The notes: a model not told the origin generated them from the letters alone. DNA of 64,000 nucleotides from Actinomadura flavalba DSM 45200 (GCF_000374305.1 NZ_KB894100.1:159683-223682), one strand, 5' to 3'; positions 1 through 10,100 are shown, numbered from the stretch's first letter. Numbers and translations are program-made.

Positions 1-1005
1 GGCTTCCTGCGCGTCTTCTGCGACCTGCGCGAAGACCACGCCAGGCCCGTCTTCACCGGCTTCTTCGGCCCGCTCGCCCGGCTGCTGTGGCGCAGGCCCG
101 GCGCGGTGGACGACGCCGCGCTCGACGCGGCCCGCGCCCGGTACCGGGGCGCGCCCGGCCAGCAGGCCGTGCAGCCCGGTCCGTACTGGGCCGTCGACAC
201 GCCGCGGCTGCGGATCATCGCGATCGACACCGGCATCGCCGGCGGCATCGACCGCGACCAGGGCGCGTGGCTGCGCGAGGTCTCGGCGGGGCCCAAGCCC
301 AAGCTGCTCATCACCGGCAAGCCGCTGCTGGTGGACGACGAGCGCAGGCCCGGCCCGATCGAGGGCGGCGGGACCGTGGACGACATCGTCCGCGACCCGG
401 CGCACCACTACGTCGCGGCGATCGGCGGCGACATCCACAACTACCAGCGCTACCCGGTCAAGGTCGGCGACCGGACGCTGCACTACGTCGTCGCGGGCGG
501 GGGAGGCGCGTTCATGCACGCCACCCACACGATCCGCCGCACCCGCTCGGTCGACGAGGACGCGTTCCGCTGCTACCCGCTGCGCGGCGACTCGCTGTCG
601 CGCTACAGCAAGCTGTACGGCGCGTGGACGCGGCTGCCGAAGCTGTTCGAGCTGACGCCCCAGGAGGCGACGGCGGCGGCGAGGCACCGGCTCGGCATCC
701 GCCCGGCGCGCGGGTACGGCGACGCGCCGACGCCGCCGTCGGCGCGGGCCAAGTTCGTCGCGGCCCTGCTCGGCGTCCCGCGCGGGAACCGCAAGCGCAC
801 CGGCCTGCTGCGGCTGCCGGTGCGGCGGGTGCCGCGCTGGTTCCGCTCGGAGCTGGCCGACTGGGACCGTCCGCCGTTCTTCAAGAGCGTGCTGCGCCTG
901 GACGTGTCCGACGGCGAACTGCGCATCCGCTGCTTCGGGGTGAGCGGCTGCGGCGAGCACGAGGACGCCCCGCCCGTCGAGGACGAAGTGACGATTCAGC
1001 TCTAA
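1..1005 (+). CDS. Metallophosphoesterase, C-terminal part (5' end outside window)
   Basis: The frame is open from base 1 and ends with TAA at 1003-1005, so 334 residues of a longer protein are visible. GGDIHNYQ at about residues 142-149 is a metal-ligand block of calcineurin-like phosphoesterases, and a glycine-rich GGGGGAF segment follows, as in PhoD-like or purple-acid-phosphatase-like members. The N-terminal metal ligands lie upstream of the window. The substrate cannot be told from sequence, so only the fold-level call is safe. Confidence 0.75.
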   Translation, partial: GFLRVFCDLREDHARPVFTGFFGPLARLLWRRPGAVDDAALDAARARYRGAPGQQAVQPGPYWAVDTPRLRIIAIDTGIAGGIDRDQGAWLREVSAGPKPKLLITGKPLLVDDERRPGPIEGGGTVDDIVRDPAHHYVAAIGGDIHNYQRYPVKVGDRTLHYVVAGGGGAFMHATHTIRRTRSVDEDAFRCYPLRGDSLSRYSKLYGAWTRLPKLFELTPQEATAAARHRLGIRPARGYGDAPTPPSARAKFVAALLGVPRGNRKRTGLLRLPVRRVPRWFRSELADWDRPPFFKSVLRLDVSDGELRIRCFGVSGCGEHEDAPPVEDEVTIQL

Positions 1006-1114
1006 TTCGCCCGCAAATGGGGTGATCGGGCTACAGTTCTGCCGTCGCCACGGATGTACCCCCGCACGCACCGTCGGCATGACGTACCGGGACGCATCCT
1101 CACCAGGAGACACG

Positions 1115-1612
1115 ATGGGTTACCCCCAGCAGGGGCAGCAGCAGTACCAGCAGTACCAGCAGGGCGGGGGCGTGCCCGCCCACGCGCCGCAGCACGCCCC
1201 GGCGCCGGTCGGCTCCGGCTACAACATGAAGCGCCGCAACCCCGTCGCCGCCTGGCTCGGCCTGCCGCTCATCACGTTCGGCATCTACGGCATCGTGTGG
1301 TTCTACAAGGTGCACAGCGAGCTGTTCGGCTACGACCGCCGCACTGGCGACGCCGCCACCAACGCGCTGCTGTCGCTGATCTTCGGCTTCATCACGCTCG
1401 GCATCTGGCCGCTGGTGATGTGGGTCAAGCTCGGCGGGCGCATCGCCCAGGCGCAGCGCGGCGCGGGCCTCGCCCCCACGTGCAGCGGCGGCGTCGGCTT
1501 CCTCCTCGGCCTCATCGGCTTCGGCACGCTGTACTACCAGATCCAGCTCAACAAGATCACCGACCGGTACGGCACCATCGCCCCCGGCCAGCAGGTCTCC
1601 CTGGCGGGCTGA
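1115..1612 (+). CDS. DUF4234 family small membrane protein
   Basis: 165 aa. The ATG at 1115 is chosen because AGGAG (1105-1109) lies 5 nt upstream; the frame stays open further upstream without a better site. The first 35 residues are rich in Gln, Tyr and Pro. Then come KRRNP and three hydrophobic segments at about 42-64, 85-107 and 127-148, with the aromatic ITFGIYGIVWFYK pattern typical of DUF4234. The family has no defined function. A strong terminator follows, so it is probably transcribed alone. Confidence 0.8.
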   Translation: MGYPQQGQQQYQQYQQGGGVPAHAPQHAPAPVGSGYNMKRRNPVAAWLGLPLITFGIYGIVWFYKVHSELFGYDRRTGDAATNALLSLIFGFITLGIWPLVMWVKLGGRIAQAQRGAGLAPTCSGGVGFLLGLIGFGTLYYQIQLNKITDRYGTIAPGQQVSLAG

Positions 1613-1623
1613 CACCTTCGCCC

Positions 1624-1656
1624 ACGGCCCGCGCCCCGCTCCGGGGCGCGGGCCGT
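1624..1656 (+). terminator. Intrinsic-type terminator after the DUF4234 gene
   Basis: A perfect 14-bp stem (ACGGCCCGCGCCCC at 1624-1637 with its complement at 1643-1656) and a 5-nt loop, followed by GTGTTTCT. It begins 12 nt after the stop codon. Confidence 0.75.
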
Positions 1657-1689
1657 GTTTCTGTCGGAGGGCGGCGGCAGAATGGCGGG

Positions 1690-3351
1690 GTGAGGATCGC
1701 GGTGGTCGCCGACGGGGCGGGTGGCGGGCTGCTCGCACCGCTCGACGACGACGGCGCACCCGCCGGACCGGTACATGAGGCGGCCGACGTCGCGGCGGCG
1801 GTGGCGGCCGCCGAGCGCGAGCACGCCCCGCGCTGGGTGTGGGCGTCCACGGCGCGGATCTACCCGGCGCTGCTGACGGCCGGGGTGCGGGTCGCGCGCT
1901 GCCACGACCTGGAGCTCACCGAGTCGCTGCTGCTCGGCCACGCCGGACGGTACGGCGAACCGCGCTCCGTCGAGGCCGCGCACGCGCGGCTCACCGGCGC
2001 GCCCGTCCCCGACGACCCGGTCCCCGCCGCCGCGCCGCCGCCGCAGGCGTCGCTGTTCGATCCCGCGCCGCCGCCCGCCGACGACACGGCGGGCGCGCTG
2101 GAACGGGCCGTCGCCGTGCACGCCGACCAGCGGCGCCGCGCCGCCGCGCTGCCCGGATTCGCGCTGCTGACGGCGGCCGAGTCGGCGGGGGCGCTCGTCG
2201 CCGCCGAGATGACCCGGGCCGGGGTGCCCTGGTCGGTGGAGCGGCACGACGCGCTGCTCACCGAGCTGCTCGGGCCGCGTCCGTCCGGCGGGCTGCGGCC
2301 CCGCCGCCTCCAGGACCTCGCCGACCGGATCAACGCCGCGTTCGGGCCGCGCTCGGCGGTCAACCCCGACTCGCCCGCGCAGATCGTCAAGGCGCTCGCG
2401 GCGGCCGGGCACCCCGTCACCAGCACCCGCGCGCACGTGCTCAAGGGCATCGGCCATCCGGCGATCCCGCTGCTGCTGGAGTACAAGGAGCTGGCGCGGC
2501 TGCACACCGCGCACGGCTGGGCCTGGCTCGACACCTGGGTGCGCGGCGGACGGTTCCGCCCCGAGTACGTCGTCGGCGGCGTCGTGTCGGGCCGGTGGGC
2601 GACCAGCGGCGGGGGCGCGTTGCAGATCCCGCGCACGCTGCGCCGGGCCGTCGTCGCTGACCCGGGCTGGAAGCTCGTCGTCGCTGACGCCGCCCAGCTC
2701 GAACCGCGCGTGCTCGCCGCGCTCGCCCGCGACCGGCCGTTCACCGAGGCCGCCGCGCACGGCGACCTGTACGCCGCGCTGTCGGACGCGTTCCCGTCCG
2801 GCGGCACGACGTCCGCCCGCGACAAGGCCAAGATCGCGCTGCTGTCAGCGATGTACGGCGGCGGCACCGGCGAGGCCGTCGAACTGCTCGCCGTCCTGCG
2901 CCGCCGCTTCCCGGACGCGTTCGGCTTCGTCGAGGCCGCCGCCCGCGAGGGCGAACGCGGTCACCTGGTGCGCTCGCTGCTCGGCCGCACCTGCCCGCCG
3001 CCGTCGCCCGGCTGGCGCGAGCTGACCGCCACCGGCGACGCCCGCGCCGCCTCCGCCCTGCGCAGCCGGGGCCGCTTCACCCGCAATTTCGTCGTCCAGG
3101 CCACCGCCGCCGACTGGGCCCTGGCCCTCCTCGGCGGCCTGCGCCGCCGCCTGCACGCCCTCGGTGCCCCGCACCTGGTCTTCTTCCAGCACGACGAAGT
3201 GATCGTCCACACCCCGGCGGACCTGGCCGAGCAGTCCGCCCAGGCCGTCCACGCCGCCGCCGACGAGGCCCGCCACCTCCTGTTCGGCGCCACCACCGTC
3301 CGCTTCCCCATGCAGACGACCACCGTCGACTCCTACGCCGACGCCAAGTGA
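1690..3351 (+). CDS. PolA-type polymerase, bifunctional 3'-5' exonuclease/DNA polymerase family
   Basis: 553 aa from GTG 1690; an ATG at 1682 in another frame stops at once. The C-terminal half carries family A polymerase motifs: motif A DAAQLEPRVLAAL from residue 333, finger motif KIALLSAMYGGG at about 381-392 and motif C FFQHDEV at 498-504 with the HDE triad. SGRWATSGGGALQIPR precedes motif A. The N-terminal third is in the position of a 3'-5' exonuclease, but I see no clear DEDD metal-binding residues, so that activity is doubtful. The length fits the short actinobacterial PolA paralogue, not full-length Pol I (about 900 aa with a 5' nuclease). It probably acts in DNA repair. A weak -10-like CAGAAT 6 nt before GTG could mean a leaderless mRNA. 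Confidence 0.85.
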   Translation: MRIAVVADGAGGGLLAPLDDDGAPAGPVHEAADVAAAVAAAEREHAPRWVWASTARIYPALLTAGVRVARCHDLELTESLLLGHAGRYGEPRSVEAAHARLTGAPVPDDPVPAAAPPPQASLFDPAPPPADDTAGALERAVAVHADQRRRAAALPGFALLTAAESAGALVAAEMTRAGVPWSVERHDALLTELLGPRPSGGLRPRRLQDLADRINAAFGPRSAVNPDSPAQIVKALAAAGHPVTSTRAHVLKGIGHPAIPLLLEYKELARLHTAHGWAWLDTWVRGGRFRPEYVVGGVVSGRWATSGGGALQIPRTLRRAVVADPGWKLVVADAAQLEPRVLAALARDRPFTEAAAHGDLYAALSDAFPSGGTTSARDKAKIALLSAMYGGGTGEAVELLAVLRRRFPDAFGFVEAAAREGERGHLVRSLLGRTCPPPSPGWRELTATGDARAASALRSRGRFTRNFVVQATAADWALALLGGLRRRLHALGAPHLVFFQHDEVIVHTPADLAEQSAQAVHAAADEARHLLFGATTVRFPMQTTTVDSYADAK

Positions 3352-3375
3352 CCGGCCCCGTGGGGATGCCGGGGA

Positions 3376-4164
3376 TCACTCGTGGACGACGGTCTTCGTC
3401 GGGGCGGCGGCGCCTCGGACCAGGGTGCTCACCTCGGTGCGGAGGGAGACGAAGTCGGGGTGGGCGCGGGTGGTGGTCTGGTCGCGGGGGGCCGGGAGGT
3501 GGACGGGGAGTTCGGCGCGGACGCCGCCCGGGTCGCGGCCCAGGACGACGACGCGGTCGCCGACGTAGACCGACTCGTCGATGTCGTGGGTGACCAGGAG
3601 GATCGTCATGCCCTCGTCGCGGTGGACGCGCAGCACGAGATCCTCCAGGTCCTCGCGGGTCTGGGCGTCGACCGAGCCGAACGGCTCGTCCATCAGCAGC
3701 AGCGACGGACGGTACGCCAGCGCCCGCGCGATCGACACGCGCTGCTGCATCCCGCCCGAGAGCTGCCACGGGTACTTGCGGCCCGCGCCGTCCAGCCCGA
3801 CCGACGTCAGCGCCTCCTCGGCGGCGGCGCGCCGCTCGGCCCGCGAGCCGCCGCGCCGGCGCAGCGGCAGCGCCACGTTGTCGCGGACGGTCAGCCACGG
3901 CAGCAGCGACCGGCTGTAGTCCTGGAAGACGACGGCCAGCTCGTCCGGCACCCCGTCGATGGCCGTGCCGTCCAGCACGACCCGCCCGCCGGTGGGCCGG
4001 ACGAGCCCGGCGATGCAGCGCAGCAGCGTCGACTTGCCGCACCCGGACGGGCCGACGATGCTGACCAGCTCGCCGCGCGGCACCCGCAGGCTCATCTTCT
4101 CCAGGACGGTGTGGTCGCCGTAGGAGTGCGTCAGCCCGTCGATCTCCAGCATGTTCTCGGACAT
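3376..4164 (-). CDS. ABC transporter ATPase, NitT/TauT (SsuB/TauB) type
   Basis: 262 aa. Walker A GPSGCGKST at 38-46, Q-loop Gln81, signature LSGGMQQ at 135-141, Walker B LLLMDE at 155-160 and H-loop His193. It is the nucleotide-binding subunit energising the importer formed with the two permeases and the lipoprotein encoded just upstream on the same strand, and is the last gene of the operon, 15 nt after the second permease. The family imports sulfonates, taurine, nitrate/cyanate or thiamine precursors. The substrate here is unknown. Confidence 0.92.
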   Translation of the reverse strand: MSENMLEIDGLTHSYGDHTVLEKMSLRVPRGELVSIVGPSGCGKSTLLRCIAGLVRPTGGRVVLDGTAIDGVPDELAVVFQDYSRSLLPWLTVRDNVALPLRRRGGSRAERRAAAEEALTSVGLDGAGRKYPWQLSGGMQQRVSIARALAYRPSLLLMDEPFGSVDAQTREDLEDLVLRVHRDEGMTILLVTHDIDESVYVGDRVVVLGRDPGGVRAELPVHLPAPRDQTTTRAHPDFVSLRTEVSTLVRGAAAPTKTVVHE

Positions 4165-4179
4165 TCGTGGACTCCCGTC

Positions 4180-5034
4180 TCAGTCGTTACGGCGTGCGTT
4201 GTCGTGCCACGCCAGCGCACGCCGCTCCACGAGCGCGAACACCAGGTTGAACAGGCAGCCGAGCACGCCGAGCAGCACGATGCCGCCCCACATCTGCGGG
4301 ATCTCGAACGCCTGCTGCGCCAGCAGGATGTGCGCGCCGATGCCCTGCCCGGCGCCGACCAGCTCGGAGATCACCATGAGGATCAGCGCGAAGCCGAGGC
4401 TGACCCGCAGCCCGGCGAAGATCTTCGGCGCGGCCGACGGCAGGATGACCCGCCGCATCCGCAGCCATCCGGTGATGCCGAACACGCGGGCCGTCTCCAG
4501 TTGGAGCCGGTCCACCGACCGCACGCCGTCGATGGTGTTGAGCAGGACGGGCCACACGACGCCGAACACGATCGTCGCGACCTGCATCTGCGTGCCGAGG
4601 TCCAGCAGCGCGAGCAGGAACGGGATGAGGGTCGGCGGCGGCACCGAGCGCAGGAAGTGCAGGACGGGTTCGACCAGGTGCCCGAGCGCACGGGAGCGTC
4701 CGATGAGCACGCCCCCGGCGACGCCGATGACACCGGCCAGCCCCCAGCCGAGGAACAGGTTGCGGAAGCTCGGCCCGAAGTCGGCGCGGGCCTTCTCGGT
4801 GAGGAACAGGTCGCCCGCCGGGCCGGAGAACCACATGTCGCGCAGCGCGGGCAGGATCGCGGACGGCGGCGGGAAGAACTCGTCGTCCACGGCGCGCGTG
4901 ACCAGCTCCCACGCGATCACCAGCAGGACGAGCAGCCACACCTGCGCGATCCCCGACAGCGCCCCGAGCAGGCGCCGCCGCCCGCGCCGCGCGGGTTCGG
5001 CGGCGGGGGGACGTTCCACGGTCGCGGTGCTCAC
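4180..5034 (-). CDS. ABC transporter permease, NitT/TauT type (second permease)
   Basis: 284 aa from a GTG start whose GTGA overlaps the stop of the upstream permease (5031-5034), indicating translational coupling. It has about six membrane segments and the EAA-like cytoplasmic loop (LETARVFGITGWLRMRRVILPSAAPKIFAG). The N-terminal 25 residues are hydrophilic and Arg-rich. Together with the next permease it makes a heterodimeric membrane channel. Confidence 0.9.
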   Translation of the reverse strand: MSTATVERPPAAEPARRGRRRLLGALSGIAQVWLLVLLVIAWELVTRAVDDEFFPPPSAILPALRDMWFSGPAGDLFLTEKARADFGPSFRNLFLGWGLAGVIGVAGGVLIGRSRALGHLVEPVLHFLRSVPPPTLIPFLLALLDLGTQMQVATIVFGVVWPVLLNTIDGVRSVDRLQLETARVFGITGWLRMRRVILPSAAPKIFAGLRVSLGFALILMVISELVGAGQGIGAHILLAQQAFEIPQMWGGIVLLGVLGCLFNLVFALVERRALAWHDNARRND

Positions 5035-5807
5035 GTCGCGGCCTCCGTTCCGGCCAGGTGCCAGCGGAACGCGCGCCGTTCCAGCGCGGTCAGCACGGCG
5101 TTGACGACGAGGCCGAGCAGCCCCGCCCACACCGCGCCCGCCAGCATGTAGTCGGGCTGCCCGCCGCCGGTCTGGCTCTGGCTGAGGAAGCCGCCGACGC
5201 CGTCGGCGCCGCCCGCGATCAGCTCGGTCGACACGACCACGACGAGCCCGACGGACGCGGCGATCCGCACGCCGGTCGCGACGAACGGCGCCGAGCTGGG
5301 CAGCGAGACCCGCAGCAGCACCGCGACCTTGCCGAACCCGAAGCTGCGCAGCGTCTCCTTGGCGACCGGGTCGACGTCGCGCAGCGCGTACAGGGTGTTG
5401 ATCAGGATGGGCCACGTGCAGGCGTAGAACACCAGCGCGGTCCGGCCCTGGGACTGGGAGCTGAAACTGACCAGCGCCAGCGGGATGAGCGCCAGGGCGG
5501 GAATCGGCCGCAGCACCTCGACGACGAGGCGCGCGGCGCGGTTCAGCCAGGGCGCGCTGCTCAGCACGAGCCCGAGCAGGACGGCCGCGGCGGTGGCGAG
5601 CAGCAGCCCGCCGAACCACACGCGGACCGTCTGCCCGACCTGCGCGAGGTAGGCGCCGTCGACGCTCATCTCCGCGGCGCGCCGCAGCACGGTGGAGGCG
5701 GGCGGGACGGCCTCGGCATCGACCAGACCGGTCCTGACGACCAGTTCGGCGACCGCGACCGCCCCCGCCACGCCGACCGCGCCGAGCGCGAGTCGGGAGT
5801 GCCTCAT
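5031..5807 (-). CDS. ABC transporter permease, NitT/TauT type (first permease)
   Basis: 258 aa, ATG overlapping the stop of the binding-protein gene by 4 nt (5804-5807). Membrane segments begin at residue 5, and the EAA loop reads KETLRSFGFGKVAVLLRVSL followed by SSAPF. It is clearly paralogous to the next gene. Having two distinct permeases, not a homodimer, is a feature of part of this transporter family. Confidence 0.9.
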   Translation of the reverse strand: MRHSRLALGAVGVAGAVAVAELVVRTGLVDAEAVPPASTVLRRAAEMSVDGAYLAQVGQTVRVWFGGLLLATAAAVLLGLVLSSAPWLNRAARLVVEVLRPIPALALIPLALVSFSSQSQGRTALVFYACTWPILINTLYALRDVDPVAKETLRSFGFGKVAVLLRVSLPSSAPFVATGVRIAASVGLVVVVSTELIAGGADGVGGFLSQSQTGGGQPDYMLAGAVWAGLLGLVVNAVLTALERRAFRWHLAGTEAAT

Positions 5808-6781
5808 CCGGTTTCGGCCACCATGGGCTTGATGTCGAAGTCCTGCTTGAGGTACTCGAACTGCCGCATGACGTCGGCCACGCGCTGGATGCGCTTGGCG
5901 TTGGTGGACGTCGGGTAGGCGCTCAGCGTGATCGTGCTGATGACCTTCGGGTCCATCTTGGTAAAGCGCGGCATCGCGTCCTGGAGCTCGGCGCGGTCGG
6001 TGGCCAGCGCCTGGGCCTTGGCGAACGCCCGCTGGAACGCGGCGACCGTCTTGGGGTTCTTGGACGCGAACTCGTCGGTCGTCACGTAGCCGGTGATCGG
6101 GAAGTCCTTGGTCGGACCCGAGGAGAAGTCGGTGAGCAGCCGGGCGCCGAGGGACTGCTGGACGCCGGAGATGAACGGCTCGGGGACGACGATCGCGTCG
6201 ACCTTGCCGGTCTTGAGAAGCTGCTCCTGGTTCGGGAACGGCGCGACGACGACGTTCTTCTCCTCGTCGATCTTCACGCCGTGCGGCTCCAGGGTGGCCC
6301 GCAGCAGCAGGCTCATCTGGTCGCCCTTGGAGTTGGTGCCGATCTTCTTGCCCGCCAGGTCGGCGGGCGTCTTGATCGGGGAGTCCTTGGGGACGAGCAC
6401 GCCGTTGAGGTTCTTGGTCATGGCCGACGCCTCGGCGACGATCCGCAGCTTGGCGACGCCCTCGGACTGGGCCTTGATCGTGCCGACGTGGCCGCCGTGC
6501 GCGAAGTCGATGCTGCCGCCCTTGAGCAGCGGGAGCGCGGCGGCGAAGCCGTTGACGGTCTGGAGCTTGACGTCCAGGCCCTCGGCCTTGAAGAAGCCCT
6601 TGGTGATGGCGATCTGGACGGCGGCGCCCTCGGTGATGGGCATCGCGCCGACGTTGATGGAGGTCTTCTCCAGACCGGTGGCGGACTTCTCCTCACCGCC
6701 GCCACAGGCGGCCAGGGACACGCCCAGCACGGTGGCGAGGGTGGCGCCGAGGGTGACGCGGCGCAGGCGAGCGAACTTCAT
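5804..6781 (-). CDS. ABC transporter substrate-binding lipoprotein, SsuA/THI5-like
   Basis: 325 aa. The ATG at 6781 is preferred over an upstream in-frame ATG (6838) because AAGGAG lies about 7 nt before it and it starts the signal peptide directly. Lipobox LAAC has the modified Cys at residue 26. The mature part has the NMT1/THI5-like opening (AITKGFFKAEGLDVKL) and the ALPLLKGGSIDFAHGG segment of SsuA-like receptors. It is the first gene of a four-gene operon and would capture the ligand outside the membrane. Sulfonate, nitrate or a pyrimidine/thiamine precursor are all possible. Confidence 0.9.
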   Translation of the reverse strand: MKFARLRRVTLGATLATVLGVSLAACGGGEEKSATGLEKTSINVGAMPITEGAAVQIAITKGFFKAEGLDVKLQTVNGFAAALPLLKGGSIDFAHGGHVGTIKAQSEGVAKLRIVAEASAMTKNLNGVLVPKDSPIKTPADLAGKKIGTNSKGDQMSLLLRATLEPHGVKIDEEKNVVVAPFPNQEQLLKTGKVDAIVVPEPFISGVQQSLGARLLTDFSSGPTKDFPITGYVTTDEFASKNPKTVAAFQRAFAKAQALATDRAELQDAMPRFTKMDPKVISTITLSAYPTSTNAKRIQRVADVMRQFEYLKQDFDIKPMVAETG

Positions 6782-6881
6782 GAACGCTCCTTCGAGTGTG
6801 AGATGACGGGGGGTCATGACGGGGGGAGCCGTGCGCACAGCTTGATCGTCGGGGACTCTAGCGCAGCCACCTGTACGAATC

Positions 6882-6924
6882 GTCTGGTTTCCGGTTGTTT
6901 ATCCGAGTGAGATGTGAACCAGAC
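6882..6924. promoter_or_regulatory. Inverted repeat in the divergent promoter region of the ABC operon and cvnA
   Basis: GTCTGGTT at 6882-6889 and its exact complement AACCAGAC at 6917-6924, 27 nt apart, about 100 nt upstream of the binding-protein start. It could be a two-site operator for the ABC operon or a hairpin. The 337-nt gap 6782-7118 also holds a short palindrome ATGACAGTCAT at 6974-6984 and no gene. Confidence 0.35.
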
Positions 6925-7118
6925 AAAACGGGACGAATAGGGCGACACCCTGTCAAATCCTGCAAAGTACTGAATGACAGTCATCAGGTTGGCCACAGGG
7001 ATTACTCTGTGCTCCAATGACCCACGCCCCAGAGGCATCAGTGGTCATGGGCACCGACTGGCCGGGCTCCCCGAACACCCCGGCCCGGGCCCACTGCCGT
7101 GAGAGGTGATGGAGGGAA

Positions 7119-10100
7119 GTGCGACCGGCGACGGAGCGGGACCGGCCCCCGGGTCCCGATGCGGAATCCCTCCGCAAGAGCGCTGCTGAGCAGGAGCGAC
7201 ACCCGAAGAGAAGAGGTGGTTTCCGGCTCGCCGACCGGCGGGTCGCGACGCGGCTGGTGGCACTGATCGCCATCCCCGTGGCGGTCGCCGGCATCCTGGC
7301 CGGGCTGCGTCTGCGCGACGCCGCGACCGAGGTTCAGGTGTACACGCGCATCGAGCAGTTGGCTACGCTGAGTGACCGAACGTCGGGTCTCGTCCAGGAA
7401 CTGGAGGACGAGCGGGACGTCACGGTCAGGTTCCTGAGCCTGTCCCGGAAGAAGCGCGACGACCTCTCCCAGACGCTGCGCGAGCAGTACGCCGCGACCG
7501 ACCGCTCCGCCCAGAACGTCCGGGGCGCGCTCGGCGCGCTCGACCCCGCCGCGCACAACGAGCAGATCGCCGCCAAGCTCCGCGACATCGCCTACCGGCT
7601 CGACACGCTCGGCACCGTCCGGCAGCTCTCGGGCACCCGCAGCGCGTCCGCGTCGTCCACGCTGGACGTCTACGGCCAGCTCGTCGCGTCGCTGATCGGC
7701 GTCGACGACCTGGTCGCGCAGGGCAGCCCCGACCCCGGCCTCGCCGAGAGCACCCGGGCGTTCGCCGCGCTGGCCCGCGCCAAGGACCACGCCTCCCAGG
7801 AACGCGCCCGCGTCGACATGACACTGCTCGCCGGACGGTTCGCCAACCCCGCCGACCGCGAGGGGCTCCAGGCGCTGCGCTCCCAGCAGGACAGCCAGAT
7901 CGCGCTGTTCCGCGCCATCGCCACGCCCGCCGAACGGCAGATCTTCGAGGACCTGGTGACCGGCCCCGAGATCGGCCAGGTCGAGCGCACCTACCAGCAG
8001 GCGCTGATCCGCTCCGGCAACGACCCGAACCTGTCGGTCCGCCCGCTGCGCCCGCGCGACTCGGTCGAGTGGAACCGCGTCGCCACCGCGCGGCTGGAGC
8101 AGATGCGCGGCGCCGAGCAGCGGCTCGCCGCCGCCATCGGCACCCGCGCCACCGAACTGAAGGACGGCGCCTGGCGCCGCGCCTTCACCGACGCGGCCGT
8201 CCTCATCGTCGGGCTGCTGCTGGCCGGGATCGCGACCGTCGTCGTCGCCCGTTCGCTGGTGCGCCCGCTGCGGCGCCTCCAGGTGGGCGCGCTGGAGGTC
8301 GCCGACAACCGGCTGCCGAGCCTGGTCGACCGGCTCCGCGACCCCGACGCCGCCAGCGGCGGCATCGAGGTCGAGCCCATCGACGTCCACTCCACCGACG
8401 AGATCGGCCAGGTGGCCCGCGCGTTCGACGAGGTCCACCGCGAGGCCGTCCGGCTCGCCGCCGACGAGGCCGTGCTGCGCGGCAACATCAACGCGATGTT
8501 CGTCAACCTGTCGCGGCGCAGCCAGACCCTCATCGAACGGCAGCTCCAGCTCATCGAGGAACTGGAGCAGAGCGAGCGCGACGAGGAGCAGCTCGCCAAC
8601 CTGTTCCGCCTCGACCACCTGGCCACCCGCATGCGCCGCAACTGCGAGAACCTGCTGGTCCTCGGCGGCCAGGACCAGGTGCGCCGGTGGAACCGGCCGG
8701 TGCCGCTCATCGACATCGTCCGCGCGTCGCTGTCGGAGGTCGAGCAGTACGAGCGCGTCGCGCTGCGCGTCGCCGGTGACATGACCGTCGCCGGGCCCGT
8801 CGTCAACGACCTCGTCCACCTGCTCGCCGAGCTGGTGGAGAACGCCACCGTGTTCTCCGACGAGCGCACCAAGGTGACGATCTCCGGGCAGGCGCTCAGC
8901 GGCGGCGGGGCCATGCTCCAGATCACCGACAACGGCGTGGGCATGTCCCAGGAGGAGCTGGAGGACGCCAACTGGCGGCTCGCCAACCCGCCGGTCATCG
9001 ACTTCTCGGCGGCCCGCCGCATGGGCCTGTTCGTGGTCGGGCGGCTGGCGGTCCGGCACGGCGTCCGCGTCGAGCTGCGCGCCGCGCAGGGCGGCGGGCT
9101 CACCGCGTTCGTGCTGCTGCCCGAACCGGTGATCAGCCCCGGCGACCCCGGCGGCATCGGCAGCCGCGCCTTCGGCCGCGACAGCGGCATGCACGAGGTC
9201 GTCCCGGCGCTGGCGGGCGACCCCCGCCTCAACGGCGGCCCCGCCGCCCCGCACCACGCGCCGCAGGACACCGGCGGCTTCGGCGCGTTCGGCGGCCCCG
9301 GCCAGCCGCCCCGCCCGCGCGGCACCGGGCCGCTGCCCGCGATCAGCGGCGACACCGGCCAGTTCCCCGCCCTCGGCGGCGGCGACACCGGCCAGTTCCC
9401 GGCCGTGCGCGGCGAGACCGGGCCGCTGCCCGCGCTCGGCGGCGGACGGCGGCACGCCGCCGACGGTCCGCCGCCCCGGCGCTCGGACACCGGCCAGTTC
9501 CCGGCGATCGGCGCCACCGGACGGCCTCCGGCCGAGCAGCCGGTGCCGCCCGCGCCGCCGTCCCGCCCGGCCGTGCCCCGGCACGACGGGACCGGCCCGC
9601 TGCCGGTCCAGAGCGGAGAGACCGGTCCGCCGCCCGTCCAGCGCGGGGAGACCGGACCGCTCCCGCCCCAGCGCGGGGAGACGGGGCCGCTCCCGGTCCA
9701 GCGCGGCGGGACCGGACCGATCCCCGTCCAGCGCGGGGAGACCGGCCCGATCCCGGCCGTCCGCCCGGACGCGCCGGACCGTCCGGCCCCGGGCGGCGAC
9801 CTGCCCGTCCGCACGCCGGGCGCGCAGCTCCCGGGCCGCGCGTCCCGGAGCACCACGCCCGACCAGGACCTGTTCCAGCCGAGCCCGGCCCGGCGGCAGG
9901 CGGCGGACCCGACGACGACGGGGCCGCTCCCGCCCCCGTCCGAGCCGGTGCCGCCCGTGCCAGAGGGGCAGCGGCGCCCCTTCAGTTGGGACACCGGCCC
10001 GCTCCGGCCGCCGTCCGAGGACGGCGCCGCCGAGCAGCCGCCCCGGCGACCGGCTCCGCCGCCGCGGCCCGTCCGACCGCCCACGCCCCCCGCCGCGCCC

